NCBI GenBank assembly: GCA_031551265.1
Contig: JAVBNU010000041.1
Location: 13,160 to 77,159 of the forward strand
Length of the DNA stretch: 64,000 nt
Direction: 5' to 3'
From: JAVBNU01 sp031551265
Lineage (GTDB): Bacteria > Cyanobacteriota > Vampirovibrionia > Gastranaerophilales > Gastranaerophilaceae
In this document: piece by piece, positions 38,447-46,862 of the stretch
Position numbering within the stretch: the first letter of the stretch is position 1
How the letters are laid out: every line of letters begins with the position of its first letter
Notes under the pieces: generated by a model
Seen by the model: the letters and a program-made list of their open reading frames with translations, nothing else
What the model was told of the DNA's origin: nothing
Databases searched by the model: none
Position numbers and translations under genes: made by a program

Positions 38447-40360
38447 ATGACATGTAATTTAGGACAATGCTGCGCACAAGAGTTGGATTATCAAAAACAA
38501 ATGATACATGACGCTCTGATAGCGCTTGGCAAAAAAAATCTAGCACTGATTGTGCATGGAAACAGTTTCCCTTCATGCGAAGGCAGAAACACAGGATTTG
38601 GTTCACCAAATTCTCAAGCAGGGAGAGATTTGATTGATTTTGCATCGGGAATTTTTAACGCAATCCAACTTGGACCTGCGGGCAAAACAAAAGGTATCGA
38701 CGCATCACCATACACTGGTACAATTTTTTCTACTAATCCGTTATTTATTGACCTGGAAAAATTAACATGGGACGAGTGGGGTAATATTTTATCCTGGGAT
38801 ACATACAACAACATTTGTGAAAACAATCCTAACAAAGACACAAATCGCACAGCATACTCATATATTTTTGAAGCACAAGAAACAGCATTAAAAGAAGCTT
38901 GGTACAGTTTCCGTGACCGTGGCCGTCAGGACTTGAAAGATTGGTTCAACTGGTACAAAGGCGAAAACTGGTACTGGATTGAAAAAGATTCAATTTATGA
39001 AGCGCTCACTCTTGAGCACGGAAACGACTACTGGAAAAATTGGGATAGTGAAATTGATAAAAATTTATTCAATCCTAAAAACAAAAAAGAAGAAGCTGCA
39101 TCAGCAGAAAGATTGAACGAAATTAAATCAAAATATTATGACGAAATCGAATACTACGCATTCTGTCAATTCGTAGCATATGTACAAAACGAAAAAACAA
39201 AAGAATACGCAGCATCAAAAGGAATCAAAATGATTGCTGACAGACAAGTAGCATTCTCAGACAGAGATATCTGGGCTTACCAATCATTGTTCTTAGATGG
39301 TTGGATGCTTGGCTGCCCTCCTGACTATTTTACAGAAGATGGACAAGCTTGGGGCTTCCCTGTTGTTGACCCTAAAAAAATGTTCGACAAAGCCGGCAAA
39401 TTAGGCGATGCAGGTATCTTACTCAAAAGATTATACAGCAAAATGTTCAAAGAAAATCCCGGCGGCGTTCGTATTGACCACGTTGTTGGTTTAATCGATC
39501 CTTGGGTTTATAAAGTCGGCTGCAAGCCAAGACCTGAAGAAGGTGCAGGGAGGTTATATTCTTCTCCTGAGCATTCTGAATTATCGAAATATGCAATCGC
39601 GAAAAAAGCTAATTTGAATAACGAAGTTGGTTCTGATAAAGAAAAACGCATTAAAAAATTAAGCGCGGAACAAGTTGAAAAATACGGCTGGTTTCTCAAA
39701 AAAATCGTTATCGCTGCAGCTAAAGAAAATGGCTTAACTAAAGATGCAATTATTTGCGAAGATTTAGGCACAATGACATATCCTGTTTGTCAGGTAATGG
39801 CTGATTTGAAACTTCAAGGTATGAGATTAACTCAGTTCGTTCTTCCTGAGGTTCCTGAGCATCCATATCGCTGCTGCAACATCGAGAAAAAAGTTTGGGC
39901 TATGGTTGGCACACACGATAACGAACCAATTGCGATGTGGGCTGACAAATTAGTAAATACGCACGAAGCGTACTTACACGCGCTCAACTTGGTTGCTGAT
40001 TTATATCCCGACAAGTCAGAGGAAGAAACTGAAGCAATGATTAAACGTCTCACAACTGATAACAAATATTTAACTCAAGTTAAATTGACTGAAATGTTTG
40101 CATCAACTGCTGAGAATATTCAAATTTTCTTCACTGATTTCTTCGGCGTTAAAGAAGTTTATAATATGCCGGGCACATCAGGCGATCACAACTGGTCGTT
40201 GAGAATGCCTAACAACTTCGGTGAATATTACTGCAATTCATTGTGCGAAGGCAACGGAATAAACCTACCGCAAATACTCGCTTTTGCAATAAAAGCACGC
40301 GGCAACAAATTCGCTAAAAAACACGGTGAATTACTCAGCAGATTAGAAGAATTTAACTAA
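38447..40360 (+). CDS. malQ: 4-alpha-glucanotransferase (amylomaltase, GH77)
   Basis: 637 residues from the ATG at 38447 behind AAGAGGAATAG; a frame extension to 38324 runs through AT-rich DNA with no start signal. GH77 motifs: GVRIDHVVGLID with the nucleophile Asp, ICEDLGT with the acid/base Glu and VGTHDNEPIAMW with the stabilising Asp. Moves glucan segments between maltooligosaccharides and works with glycogen phosphorylase and synthase in storage-glucan turnover. Longer than the ~500-residue bacterial form because of inserts about 150-270. A GT5 synthase gene lies 8 kb downstream. No signal peptide, so cytoplasmic. Confidence 0.92.
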   Translation: MTCNLGQCCAQELDYQKQMIHDALIALGKKNLALIVHGNSFPSCEGRNTGFGSPNSQAGRDLIDFASGIFNAIQLGPAGKTKGIDASPYTGTIFSTNPLFIDLEKLTWDEWGNILSWDTYNNICENNPNKDTNRTAYSYIFEAQETALKEAWYSFRDRGRQDLKDWFNWYKGENWYWIEKDSIYEALTLEHGNDYWKNWDSEIDKNLFNPKNKKEEAASAERLNEIKSKYYDEIEYYAFCQFVAYVQNEKTKEYAASKGIKMIADRQVAFSDRDIWAYQSLFLDGWMLGCPPDYFTEDGQAWGFPVVDPKKMFDKAGKLGDAGILLKRLYSKMFKENPGGVRIDHVVGLIDPWVYKVGCKPRPEEGAGRLYSSPEHSELSKYAIAKKANLNNEVGSDKEKRIKKLSAEQVEKYGWFLKKIVIAAAKENGLTKDAIICEDLGTMTYPVCQVMADLKLQGMRLTQFVLPEVPEHPYRCCNIEKKVWAMVGTHDNEPIAMWADKLVNTHEAYLHALNLVADLYPDKSEEETEAMIKRLTTDNKYLTQVKLTEMFASTAENIQIFFTDFFGVKEVYNMPGTSGDHNWSLRMPNNFGEYYCNSLCEGNGINLPQILAFAIKARGNKFAKKHGELLSRLEEFN

Positions 40361-40364
40361 GAAA

Positions 40365-40389
40365 TTTCGGTGCGTATGACGCACCCTAC
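40365..40389. repeat. REP-like palindrome, inverted copy
   Basis: TTTCGGTGCGTATGACGCAC followed by CCTAC, right after the malQ stop; inverse orientation of the copy at 3592. Confidence 0.8.
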
Positions 40390-40406
40390 AATAAAAAATA
40401 AACAAA

Positions 40407-40438
40407 AAGAAGTCGACTAAAAACCGGCTTCTTTTTTT
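40407..40438 (+). terminator. malQ terminator
   Basis: AAGAAGTCG / CGGCTTCTT stem (one G-T pair), nine-base loop, then a seven-T run. Confidence 0.8.
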
Positions 40439-40569
40439 ATGTCCTTGCACTAGAAAAAACTATTTTATCGGTTATAATATTAATATAAATATATGTGTCT
40501 AAATGTATAAATAATGCCTGATAGTTATGTTTATTTTGTTGTGGTTATTTTAAGAAAAAGGAGTGCAAA

Positions 40570-40767
40570 ATGGTTATGGGAAGAACATCTTATCATGAGA
40601 CGATTCATTATTTGAAAAAGCACGCTGAGCATAAAGCTTCTGAATCCGATTCATTTTCTGCAAGTATTTCACCAAAAATAAAAAAATTCATTCAACACAG
40701 AAAAGAAAAACGTGCGCAATTTTTAGAATCAATCAAAAAACTGTTTCTGGGCTCGTTCGCTACGTAG
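40570..40767 (+). CDS. small basic protein, unknown
   Basis: 65 residues with an excellent AAAAGGAG site seven bases before the ATG. Rich in Lys, His and Ser, with a helical Lys-rich C-terminal half (KKFIQHRKEKRAQFLESIKK). No signal peptide and no recognised family. The strong initiation site is the main reason to call it real. Monocistronic between the malQ terminator and a REP-like palindrome. A nucleic-acid-binding role is possible from its charge but unproven. Confidence 0.55.
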   Translation: MVMGRTSYHETIHYLKKHAEHKASESDSFSASISPKIKKFIQHRKEKRAQFLESIKKLFLGSFAT

Positions 40768-40783
40768 ACAAGAAAAACAAACT

Positions 40784-40807
40784 GTAGGGTGCGTCCCACG
40801 CACCGAT
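40784..40807. repeat. REP-like palindrome, GTAGGGTGCG family
   Basis: GTAGGGTGCGTCCCACGCAC followed by CGAT. Confidence 0.8.
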
Positions 40808-40838
40808 ATACAATAGTTGTTGAAGAAACCCAAACAAA

Positions 40839-42527
40839 TTAAACTGATGGTATCGAAATTATAAATTCCGAGCCTTTTTTGAGTGTGCTTTTTACTTCAA
40901 TTTTCCCGTTGTGTTTTTCAATAATTTTATACGTAATTGCGAGCCCGATTCCTGTGCCGATGCCAACGCCTTTTGTCGTGAATCCGATATTAAAAATATT
41001 ATTTTTTGTATTTTCATCCATACCGCAGCCTGTGTCTTTTATTGAGACAATTAAATTTGATTTTTTATAGTCGGTTGATATGGTAATTTTCCCTTTTCCT
41101 TCAATACTTTGACAAGCATTAATAAGTATGTTCATGAACACTTGATTCAGCATATTCGGGTAGCATTTTATCAGTGGAATTTTTTTATAATTTTTGATAA
41201 TTTCGATACGATTTTTTGTCTCGTGTTGAATCAAATTCAGCGTCAAATCAAGTTCGTGATTTATGTCCGTTTCTTGCAATTCAGCCTCATCTAATCTGAC
41301 AAATTTTTTCAGTGAATTTACGATTTTTGTAATGCGATTAATCGCTTCTGCATCGATTGAATTTATGTTTTTCATCATATCAAGATAATTCTGATATTTT
41401 TTCTGAGTTTCAGGCTCAAATTTTTCCATCATTTTTTTGATAATTGCATTGTTCGCATTAATCGAACCGATTGGCGTGTTAATTTCATGCGCAACCCCTG
41501 CTACCAGCTGACCGAGTGACGCCATTTTTTCTGTGTTAATAAGTTGCAGTTGAGTTTCTCTTAACTCTTTCAAAGTTTTTTCTAATTCTAAATTTTTATC
41601 ATTTAATTGTTTAAATAATGAAGCTTGCATAATCTCAGTAGCAAGCTGAGTCGAAATCGCCTCAAGCACGTCAGTAATAGATTTCAAGCCGGTCTTTTGT
41701 TTCGTAAATATCACAATTACACCAAAAAATTCATTCGTTGAATAAATCGGAATCAAAATTCTATTTACGGGCGTTTTATAATTCGTCGATGAATTATCGT
41801 ACTCTTTTAGACAACTTGAAATATCGTATTTTTTTGAGGAAGTTATTTTCTGTATTGAATCATCAAATTTAATAATTTTACCAACTAATTTTTTATTCTC
41901 CATAGGATAAATTTGCTTAATCAAAAAATCCTCATCAGCCGGCACAGCATAATAGCCTTTGAACCCCCCGACCAGCTCCAACAATTCTTTCAAGGCAGTG
42001 TTAATAATTACATCAAGTTTCATTGAGTGACGAATTTGGTGTGAAATTTTATTTATCAGTGACATTTTGACAGCCTGATCTCTTGCTGTTTGTTCAAGCT
42101 GCATAAATCTTTTGTGTTTACTTTGCACAGCCGAACATTCCTTGCTCAAATTATCAAATTCATTTTTCAGCTTTATATATCGAGTTTGGTAAGTAACATT
42201 CTTGAATAAAAAAACTGTGTTCTTGCCCGATTTATACGCGCCTAACTCAAAGTTAAAAAGCTCATTCACATGGTCCTGATAAGTGACGAACGCAGAAAAA
42301 TCACAACAGGATTCGATAGCCGCAAACATCGGCGTGTACTTCGTAATATCCGCATTATCCAAAACACAAACATCAAAGTTAAAATTGTGCTGGAATTTTT
42401 TTATCGACGTGATTTTGCCAAAAGTTTCATCGAAAGTACAATTTGAAAAAACAGCCTTCAAATCTGAATTTACGACAAGCACGGGCACATTTATTTTTTT
42501 ATAAAAATCTAACTCTTTACTCAACAT
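40839..42527 (-). CDS. soluble sensor histidine kinase, PAS/GAF type
   Basis: 562 residues taking the ATG at 42527; in-frame starts at 42533 and 42542 exist but 42527 sits six bases after a TACGCT -10 box. The N-terminal ~115 residues look like a PAS fold (VPVLVVNSDLKAVFSNCTFDETFG). Then a coiled-coil, a GAF-like domain (about 170-310) and a helical linker. HisKA follows with the phospho-His near 345 (VAGVAHEINTPIG), then HATPase_c (NILINACQS, IKDTGCGMD, GIGTGIGLA). There is no membrane segment, so the signal is internal. No response regulator is adjacent. It is divergent from smpB, with overlapping promoters. Confidence 0.9.
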   Translation of the reverse strand: MLSKELDFYKKINVPVLVVNSDLKAVFSNCTFDETFGKITSIKKFQHNFNFDVCVLDNADITKYTPMFAAIESCCDFSAFVTYQDHVNELFNFELGAYKSGKNTVFLFKNVTYQTRYIKLKNEFDNLSKECSAVQSKHKRFMQLEQTARDQAVKMSLINKISHQIRHSMKLDVIINTALKELLELVGGFKGYYAVPADEDFLIKQIYPMENKKLVGKIIKFDDSIQKITSSKKYDISSCLKEYDNSSTNYKTPVNRILIPIYSTNEFFGVIVIFTKQKTGLKSITDVLEAISTQLATEIMQASLFKQLNDKNLELEKTLKELRETQLQLINTEKMASLGQLVAGVAHEINTPIGSINANNAIIKKMMEKFEPETQKKYQNYLDMMKNINSIDAEAINRITKIVNSLKKFVRLDEAELQETDINHELDLTLNLIQHETKNRIEIIKNYKKIPLIKCYPNMLNQVFMNILINACQSIEGKGKITISTDYKKSNLIVSIKDTGCGMDENTKNNIFNIGFTTKGVGIGTGIGLAITYKIIEKHNGKIEVKSTLKKGSEFIISIPSV

Positions 42528-42533
42528 AGTCAT

Positions 42534-42576
42534 AGCGTACAACTAAAATTACTTTTTGTCGATTTTGTAATATAAT
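42534..42576. promoter_or_regulatory. overlapping divergent leaderless promoters (kinase / smpB)
   Basis: Minus strand: TCGACA (42562-42557), 17-base spacer, TACGCT (42539-42534), six bases, ATG at 42527. Plus strand: TTACTT (42549-42554), 16-base spacer, TATAAT (42571-42576), six bases, ATG at 42583. The smpB -35 lies within the kinase spacer, so the polymerases would compete. Neither gene has a ribosome-binding site. Confidence 0.55.
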
Positions 42577-42582
42577 GCATCT

Positions 42583-43032
42583 ATGGGCAGAAAAGTAATC
42601 ACAACGAATAAAAAAGCTTATCATGACTATCTGTTGTTCGAAAAATACACGGCAGGGATAGTCCTGACCGGCACTGAAATAAAATCAATCCGCAAAGGCG
42701 GCGTGAACCTGAAAGACAGCTTCGCAAAAATAGACGATATGGAAATATTTTTGTACAATTGCCACATCAGCCCTTATGAGCAGGGTAATCGTTATAACCA
42801 AGAGCCCGAGCGCGTACGCAAGCTTTTACTCAACAAAAACGAAATCCTGAAAATATTGGGAAAAATCAAAAAAGAAAACTACACATTAATTCCCTTGCAA
42901 TTATTCCTCGAGAACGGCTGGGCAAAGCTGGAAATAGCGCTTGCAAAAGGTAAAAAACTTCATGACAAGCGCGAAGATATTGCCAAAAAATCAGCCCAAC
43001 GCGATATCCAACGCTCGACGCGTAATTATTAA
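42583..43032 (+). CDS. smpB: SsrA-binding protein
   Basis: 149 residues, normal length. Binds tmRNA and delivers it to stalled ribosomes in trans-translation. Family motifs: KAYHDYLLFEKYTAGIVLTG near the N-terminus, SFAKIDDMEIFLYNCHISPY, and the basic tail KKLHDKREDIAKKSAQRDIQ. No ribosome-binding site; a perfect TATAAT ends six bases before the ATG. The tmRNA gene itself was not found nearby. Confidence 0.96.
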   Translation: MGRKVITTNKKAYHDYLLFEKYTAGIVLTGTEIKSIRKGGVNLKDSFAKIDDMEIFLYNCHISPYEQGNRYNQEPERVRKLLLNKNEILKILGKIKKENYTLIPLQLFLENGWAKLEIALAKGKKLHDKREDIAKKSAQRDIQRSTRNY

Positions 43033-43037
43033 CAGGC

Positions 43038-43205
43038 TTATTTATCTGTAATTTGATTTAAAAGAGTTTGCAAATCTCCCAAAGTTTTTTTAATGTGTTT
43101 TTTGAACGAATGAAAAATTAAATCAACACATTCCTCAAAATCCTGTAAGCGTTCAATATTGTGCTGCAAAGTTTTGATGGTCAAATTTTTTTTTGTTGCT
43201 CTCAT
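43038..43205 (-). CDS. 55-residue helical protein, unknown
   Basis: ATG at 43205 with a GAGGA site seven bases before it; stop TAA at 43038. The product is basic and helical (NLTIKTLQHNIERLQDFEEC, then HIKKTLGDLQTLLNQI), with a heptad-like Leu pattern suggesting a coiled coil. It faces smpB tail to tail with a 5-base gap. It lies beside two small XRE regulators and could belong to that cluster. Function unknown. Confidence 0.5.
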   Translation of the reverse strand: MRATKKNLTIKTLQHNIERLQDFEECVDLIFHSFKKHIKKTLGDLQTLLNQITDK

Positions 43206-43229
43206 CCTTTATTCCTCAAATTTTATTTT

Positions 43230-43254
43230 CGGTGGACAAGTATGTCCACCCTAC
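43230..43254. repeat. REP-like palindrome variant
   Basis: CGGTGGACA-AGTA-TGTCCACCCTAC. Confidence 0.7.
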
Positions 43255-43318
43255 AGTATCTTTAGCCTATTGCGAATTGGCAATGACTTTTACTTCAGAA
43301 TATCACATAATTGCGAAT

Positions 43319-43534
43319 ATGCAATACAAACATTTAGGAAAATATATCAGAAATAAAAGAATTAAAGCAGGGCATACATTAAACAAATTTGCCTTTGAGA
43401 TTGCAATGGAACCTGCAACTTTAAGCAGGATAGAAAATTTAAAACTTGCTGTTAAAATAGACTCTCTAATAAAAATAGCCTCTGGATTTAAACTGTCTCC
43501 TGCTGAGTTTTTGACCGAATTTGAACAAAAGTAA
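43319..43534 (+). CDS. small XRE-family DNA-binding protein
   Basis: 71 residues from the ATG at 43319; a longer start at 43283 is possible, neither has a ribosome-binding site, and a CATAAT ends seven bases before 43319. The whole protein is one helix-turn-helix domain: IRNKRIKAGHTLNKFAFEIA, with the recognition helix in EPATLSRIENL. Such proteins are repressors or antitoxin-type regulators. It lies between two REP-like palindromes and 124 bases before a second XRE gene. Target unknown. Confidence 0.7.
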   Translation: MQYKHLGKYIRNKRIKAGHTLNKFAFEIAMEPATLSRIENLKLAVKIDSLIKIASGFKLSPAEFLTEFEQK

Positions 43535-43541
43535 TTATCTT

Positions 43542-43599
43542 TTGGTGGGCTGGCGAGCCAACCCTACAGCCTATTGGTGGGTTAGGGAACCCACCTTAC
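43542..43599. repeat. two adjacent REP-like palindromes
   Basis: TTGGTGGGCTGGCGAGCCAA with CCCTAC at 43542-43567 and TTGGTGGGTTAGGGAACCCA with CCTTAC at 43574-43599; same orientation, 6 bases apart. Confidence 0.75.
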
Positions 43600-43645
43600 T
43601 ATTTTTTAGGTGATAATTATACCCGTTTATTATAAATTTAACATT

Positions 43646-43651
43646 TACAAT
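43646..43651 (+). promoter_or_regulatory. -10 box, leaderless start of second XRE gene
   Basis: TACAAT, six bases (AATAAG), then ATG at 43658. No clear -35 or ribosome-binding site. Confidence 0.4.
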
Positions 43652-43657
43652 AATAAG

Positions 43658-43954
43658 ATGCAAGAAAATAATAAACAAAAGAAAAAAGAATTAGCAAATG
43701 CTTTAGCTATAGCTGTGAAAGAACTAAGGTTATCAACTAAAAAATCGGTCTACGCATTTACCAATGAAGTTGATATAACTAAAGCTACAATTTTGCGTGC
43801 TGAAAAAGCGGTTCTAGACCCGCAGCTCTCTACATTTTGTCGAATTGCGAACGCATTCAATTTAAAGCCTTCCGAGCTTATGAGCATGGTTGAATCTGAG
43901 TTGCCCGAAGGTTGGAATTTTATCGACGACGCGCCGTTGCATTCTGAAAAATAA
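43658..43954 (+). CDS. XRE-family regulator with short C-terminal tail
   Basis: 98 residues from the ATG at 43658 (the upstream frame to 43610 lacks a start signal). The helix-turn-helix spans about residues 10-75 (VKELRLSTKKSVYAFTNEV, KATILRAEKAV, FCRIANAFNLKPSEL). The tail reads LPEGWNFIDD, a pattern I recall at the end of similar small regulators in this lineage. Probably a transcription factor; target unknown. It seems leaderless, six bases after a TACAAT. Confidence 0.7.
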   Translation: MQENNKQKKKELANALAIAVKELRLSTKKSVYAFTNEVDITKATILRAEKAVLDPQLSTFCRIANAFNLKPSELMSMVESELPEGWNFIDDAPLHSEK

Positions 43955-44060
43955 TTTTATCCAAAACACCCTAAAACTCTTTGTTTTAAAAGTATGTTCA
44001 TGATACTGTTGATATGCAATTAATTAAAAATTTGAATGTCAGATAAAAAAGGAGAGAATT

Positions 44061-46727
44061 ATGGCAGAAAAACGTGTATGGCTTTTCAAGGAAGGTAACA
44101 CTTCAATGAAAAACCTTTTGGGTGGTAAGGGTGCGAACCTTGCAGAGATGACCAATGCAGGCTTACCTGTACCTCCGGGATTGACCATTACAACTGAGAC
44201 TTGTATGGAATACATTGATAACGGAAACAAAATGCCTGAAGGCTTGATGGATGACGTAAGAACTGCATTAGCAAACGTTGAGCAGCAAACAGGTAAAAAA
44301 TTCGGCGATACTGAAAACCCACTTTTAGTTTCAGTACGTTCCGGCGCAAGATTATCAATGCCAGGTATGATGGAAACTGTATTAAACTTTGGTTTAAACG
44401 ATTCTACACTTCAAGGTATGCTTAAATTAACAGGCAATGAAAGATTTGTATATGACAGCTACAGAAGATTTTTAACAATGTTCGGCTCAGTTGTTCTTGA
44501 TATTGAAAGAGAACACTTTGAGCACATTTTAGATCAAGTAAAAGCTAAAGAAGGCGTTAAATTAGATACAGATGTTTCTATTGATGGTTTAAAATCATTA
44601 ATTCCTGCTTACAAAGAATTAATTCAAAAAGAAACAGGAAAACCATTCCCACAAGATCCATATGAACAGCTACAAGCAGCAATCGAAGCTGTATTCAGCT
44701 CTTGGAATATTCCACGTGCGGTAGCTTACCGTAATCACTACAAAATCGACCACAGATACGGTACAGCTGTTAACGTACAAACAATGGTATTCGGCAACAT
44801 GGGTAACGACTCTGCTACAGGCGTTTCGTTCACAAGAAACCCATCTACAGGCGAAAACTTATTCTACGGTGAGTATTTAACAAACGCCCAGGGTGAGGAC
44901 GTTGTAGCCGGTATCAGAACTCCAAAACAAATCGCTGAACTTGCAACTGAAATGCCTGAATTATACCAACAATACGTAGGTATCGCGAAAAAATTGGAAA
45001 ACCACTACAAAGATATTCAGGATATGGAATTCACAATTGAGCGTGGCACATTATATATTCTTCAAACAAGAAACGGCAAAAGAACTGCAGCCGCTGCTGT
45101 AAGAATCGCTGTTGAAATGGCTGAAGAAGGAACTATTTCAAAAGAAAGAGCAATCGAATTAGTTGATCCTTATCAATTATACCAATTATTGCTACCAAGC
45201 TTTGACCCTGCAGCTAAGAAAACGGCTAAAAAAATCGGCTCAGGCTTAGCAGCTTCACCTGGTGCGGCTGTTGGTAAAGTTATTTTCAATACTGATGAAG
45301 CAGCAGAACGCGGCACGGCCGGCGAAAAAGTTATCTTGGTAAGAATCGAAACTTGCCCTGATGACATTCACGGTATGATTGCGGCTCAGGGTGTATTGAC
45401 GCTTCGCGGCGGTATGACATCACACGCAGCTGTTGTTGCAAAAGGTATGGGTAAACCATGTATCGCAGGTGCTGAAGATTTAAGAATCGATCTTAAAAAT
45501 GAAACACTTACCACAACTGATGGGACAGTATACAGAAAAGGCGATATTATTTCGTTAGACGGTGGTACCGGCGAAATTATGGAAGGCTCTATTCATACAA
45601 TCGAACCTGAAATGGATGACAATTTCGCAAAATTGTTCCAATGGGTTGATGAAACTAAAAAACTAGAAGTAAGAGCAAACGCTGATACGCCTCAAGACGT
45701 TGCTAACGCAGTTGAGTTGGGTGCTAAAGGTGTTGGTTTATGCCGTACAGAGCATATGTTTATGGATCCTGACAGATTACCTGTTGTGCAAGAAATGATT
45801 GTTGCAGGTACTCCTGAGGCTCGTAGAAACGCTTTAGACAAATTATTGCCAATGCAATATGGTGACTTCAAAGCTATGTTCAAAGCATTGAACGGTATGC
45901 CTATGACAATCAGGTTGTTAGACCCTCCATTGCATGAATTCTTGCCTTCAAAAGAAGACTTGATTGCAAAAGTTGCTGTGGGCAAAGCGCTAAATCAAGA
46001 TGTTTCTAAAGATGAAGAAATGCTTCACATCGTTGAAGGTCTTTCTGAGTCTAACCCGATGATGGGCTTGAGAGGCTGCAGACTTGGCTTAACATATCCT
46101 GAAATCAACGAAATGCAAGTAAGAGCAATCTTTGAAGCAGCTTGCGATTGCGCTAACGAAGGTTTAAGCGTTAAACCTGAAATCATGATACCTCTTATCA
46201 GCCACGTGAACGAGCTTAAAGAAGCAAGAACAGTTCTTGAGCGCGTTGCTAAAGAAGTTATGGCTGAAAAAGGTACAAACATTGATTATATGTTTGGTAC
46301 AATGATTGAGATTCCTCGTGCAGCTATAACAGCTGACCAGGTTGCTGAGTATGCAGAGTTCTTCTCATTCGGCACTAATGACTTAACACAAATGACTTTT
46401 GGCTTCTCACGTGATGATGCTGAAGGTAAATTTTTAAGTAATTACGTGGACCAAAAAATCCTTCCGTCGAATCCGTTCGAAACGCTTGACCAAGAAGGCG
46501 TCGGACAGTTAATGAAAATTTGTTTAGACAAAGCATTACCTGTACGTCCTAACTTGAAACGCGGTATCTGCGGTGAGCACGGTGGCGACCCTGAATCAGT
46601 TAAATTCTGTCACAGAATTGGCTTGAACTACGTTTCTTGCTCACCATTCAGAGTTCCACAAGCTAGACTGGCTGCGGCTCAAGCTGTACTTGAAGAAAAA
46701 AGCGGCAGTGTTCTCTGCACACACTAA
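44061..46727 (+). CDS. ppdK: pyruvate, phosphate dikinase
   Basis: 888 residues, the usual length. Interconverts pyruvate, ATP and phosphate with PEP, AMP and diphosphate, giving gluconeogenesis or a pyrophosphate-linked glycolysis. Order of domains: ATP-grasp (GGKGANLAEMTNAGLPVPPG at the start), swivelling phospho-His domain with GGMTSHAAVVAKGMGKPCIAG (His near 455), and the PEP-binding barrel with RGICGEHGGDPES (catalytic Cys near 834). AAAGGAGAG precedes the ATG. Monocistronic, ended by a terminator. Its regulator gene was not found nearby. Confidence 0.97.
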   Translation: MAEKRVWLFKEGNTSMKNLLGGKGANLAEMTNAGLPVPPGLTITTETCMEYIDNGNKMPEGLMDDVRTALANVEQQTGKKFGDTENPLLVSVRSGARLSMPGMMETVLNFGLNDSTLQGMLKLTGNERFVYDSYRRFLTMFGSVVLDIEREHFEHILDQVKAKEGVKLDTDVSIDGLKSLIPAYKELIQKETGKPFPQDPYEQLQAAIEAVFSSWNIPRAVAYRNHYKIDHRYGTAVNVQTMVFGNMGNDSATGVSFTRNPSTGENLFYGEYLTNAQGEDVVAGIRTPKQIAELATEMPELYQQYVGIAKKLENHYKDIQDMEFTIERGTLYILQTRNGKRTAAAAVRIAVEMAEEGTISKERAIELVDPYQLYQLLLPSFDPAAKKTAKKIGSGLAASPGAAVGKVIFNTDEAAERGTAGEKVILVRIETCPDDIHGMIAAQGVLTLRGGMTSHAAVVAKGMGKPCIAGAEDLRIDLKNETLTTTDGTVYRKGDIISLDGGTGEIMEGSIHTIEPEMDDNFAKLFQWVDETKKLEVRANADTPQDVANAVELGAKGVGLCRTEHMFMDPDRLPVVQEMIVAGTPEARRNALDKLLPMQYGDFKAMFKALNGMPMTIRLLDPPLHEFLPSKEDLIAKVAVGKALNQDVSKDEEMLHIVEGLSESNPMMGLRGCRLGLTYPEINEMQVRAIFEAACDCANEGLSVKPEIMIPLISHVNELKEARTVLERVAKEVMAEKGTNIDYMFGTMIEIPRAAITADQVAEYAEFFSFGTNDLTQMTFGFSRDDAEGKFLSNYVDQKILPSNPFETLDQEGVGQLMKICLDKALPVRPNLKRGICGEHGGDPESVKFCHRIGLNYVSCSPFRVPQARLAAAQAVLEEKSGSVLCTH

Positions 46728-46730
46728 TCA

Positions 46731-46754
46731 TTCGGTGCGTGGGACGCACCCTAC
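46731..46754. repeat. REP-like palindrome, inverted copy
   Basis: TTCGGTGCGTGGGACGCACC with CTAC, four bases after the ppdK stop. Confidence 0.8.
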
Positions 46755-46765
46755 ATATATAAGAA

Positions 46766-46798
46766 AGAGGCTGATTTTTAATCAGTCTCTTTTTATTT
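46766..46798 (+). terminator. ppdK terminator
   Basis: AGAGGCTGAT / ATCAGTCTCT stem with one G-T pair, short loop, then TTTTATTTT. Confidence 0.8.
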
Positions 46799-46862
46799 TA
46801 CTTATTGTCCTTGAGGGAAGAGCTGAAAGCTCGACGAAGCAATCCAGTAATTAATGCTTGAT

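Noticed and set aside
43033..43320. tmRNA gene next to smpB
   Set aside because: No tRNA-Ala-like ends or tag frame; the region is a small gene and palindromes.
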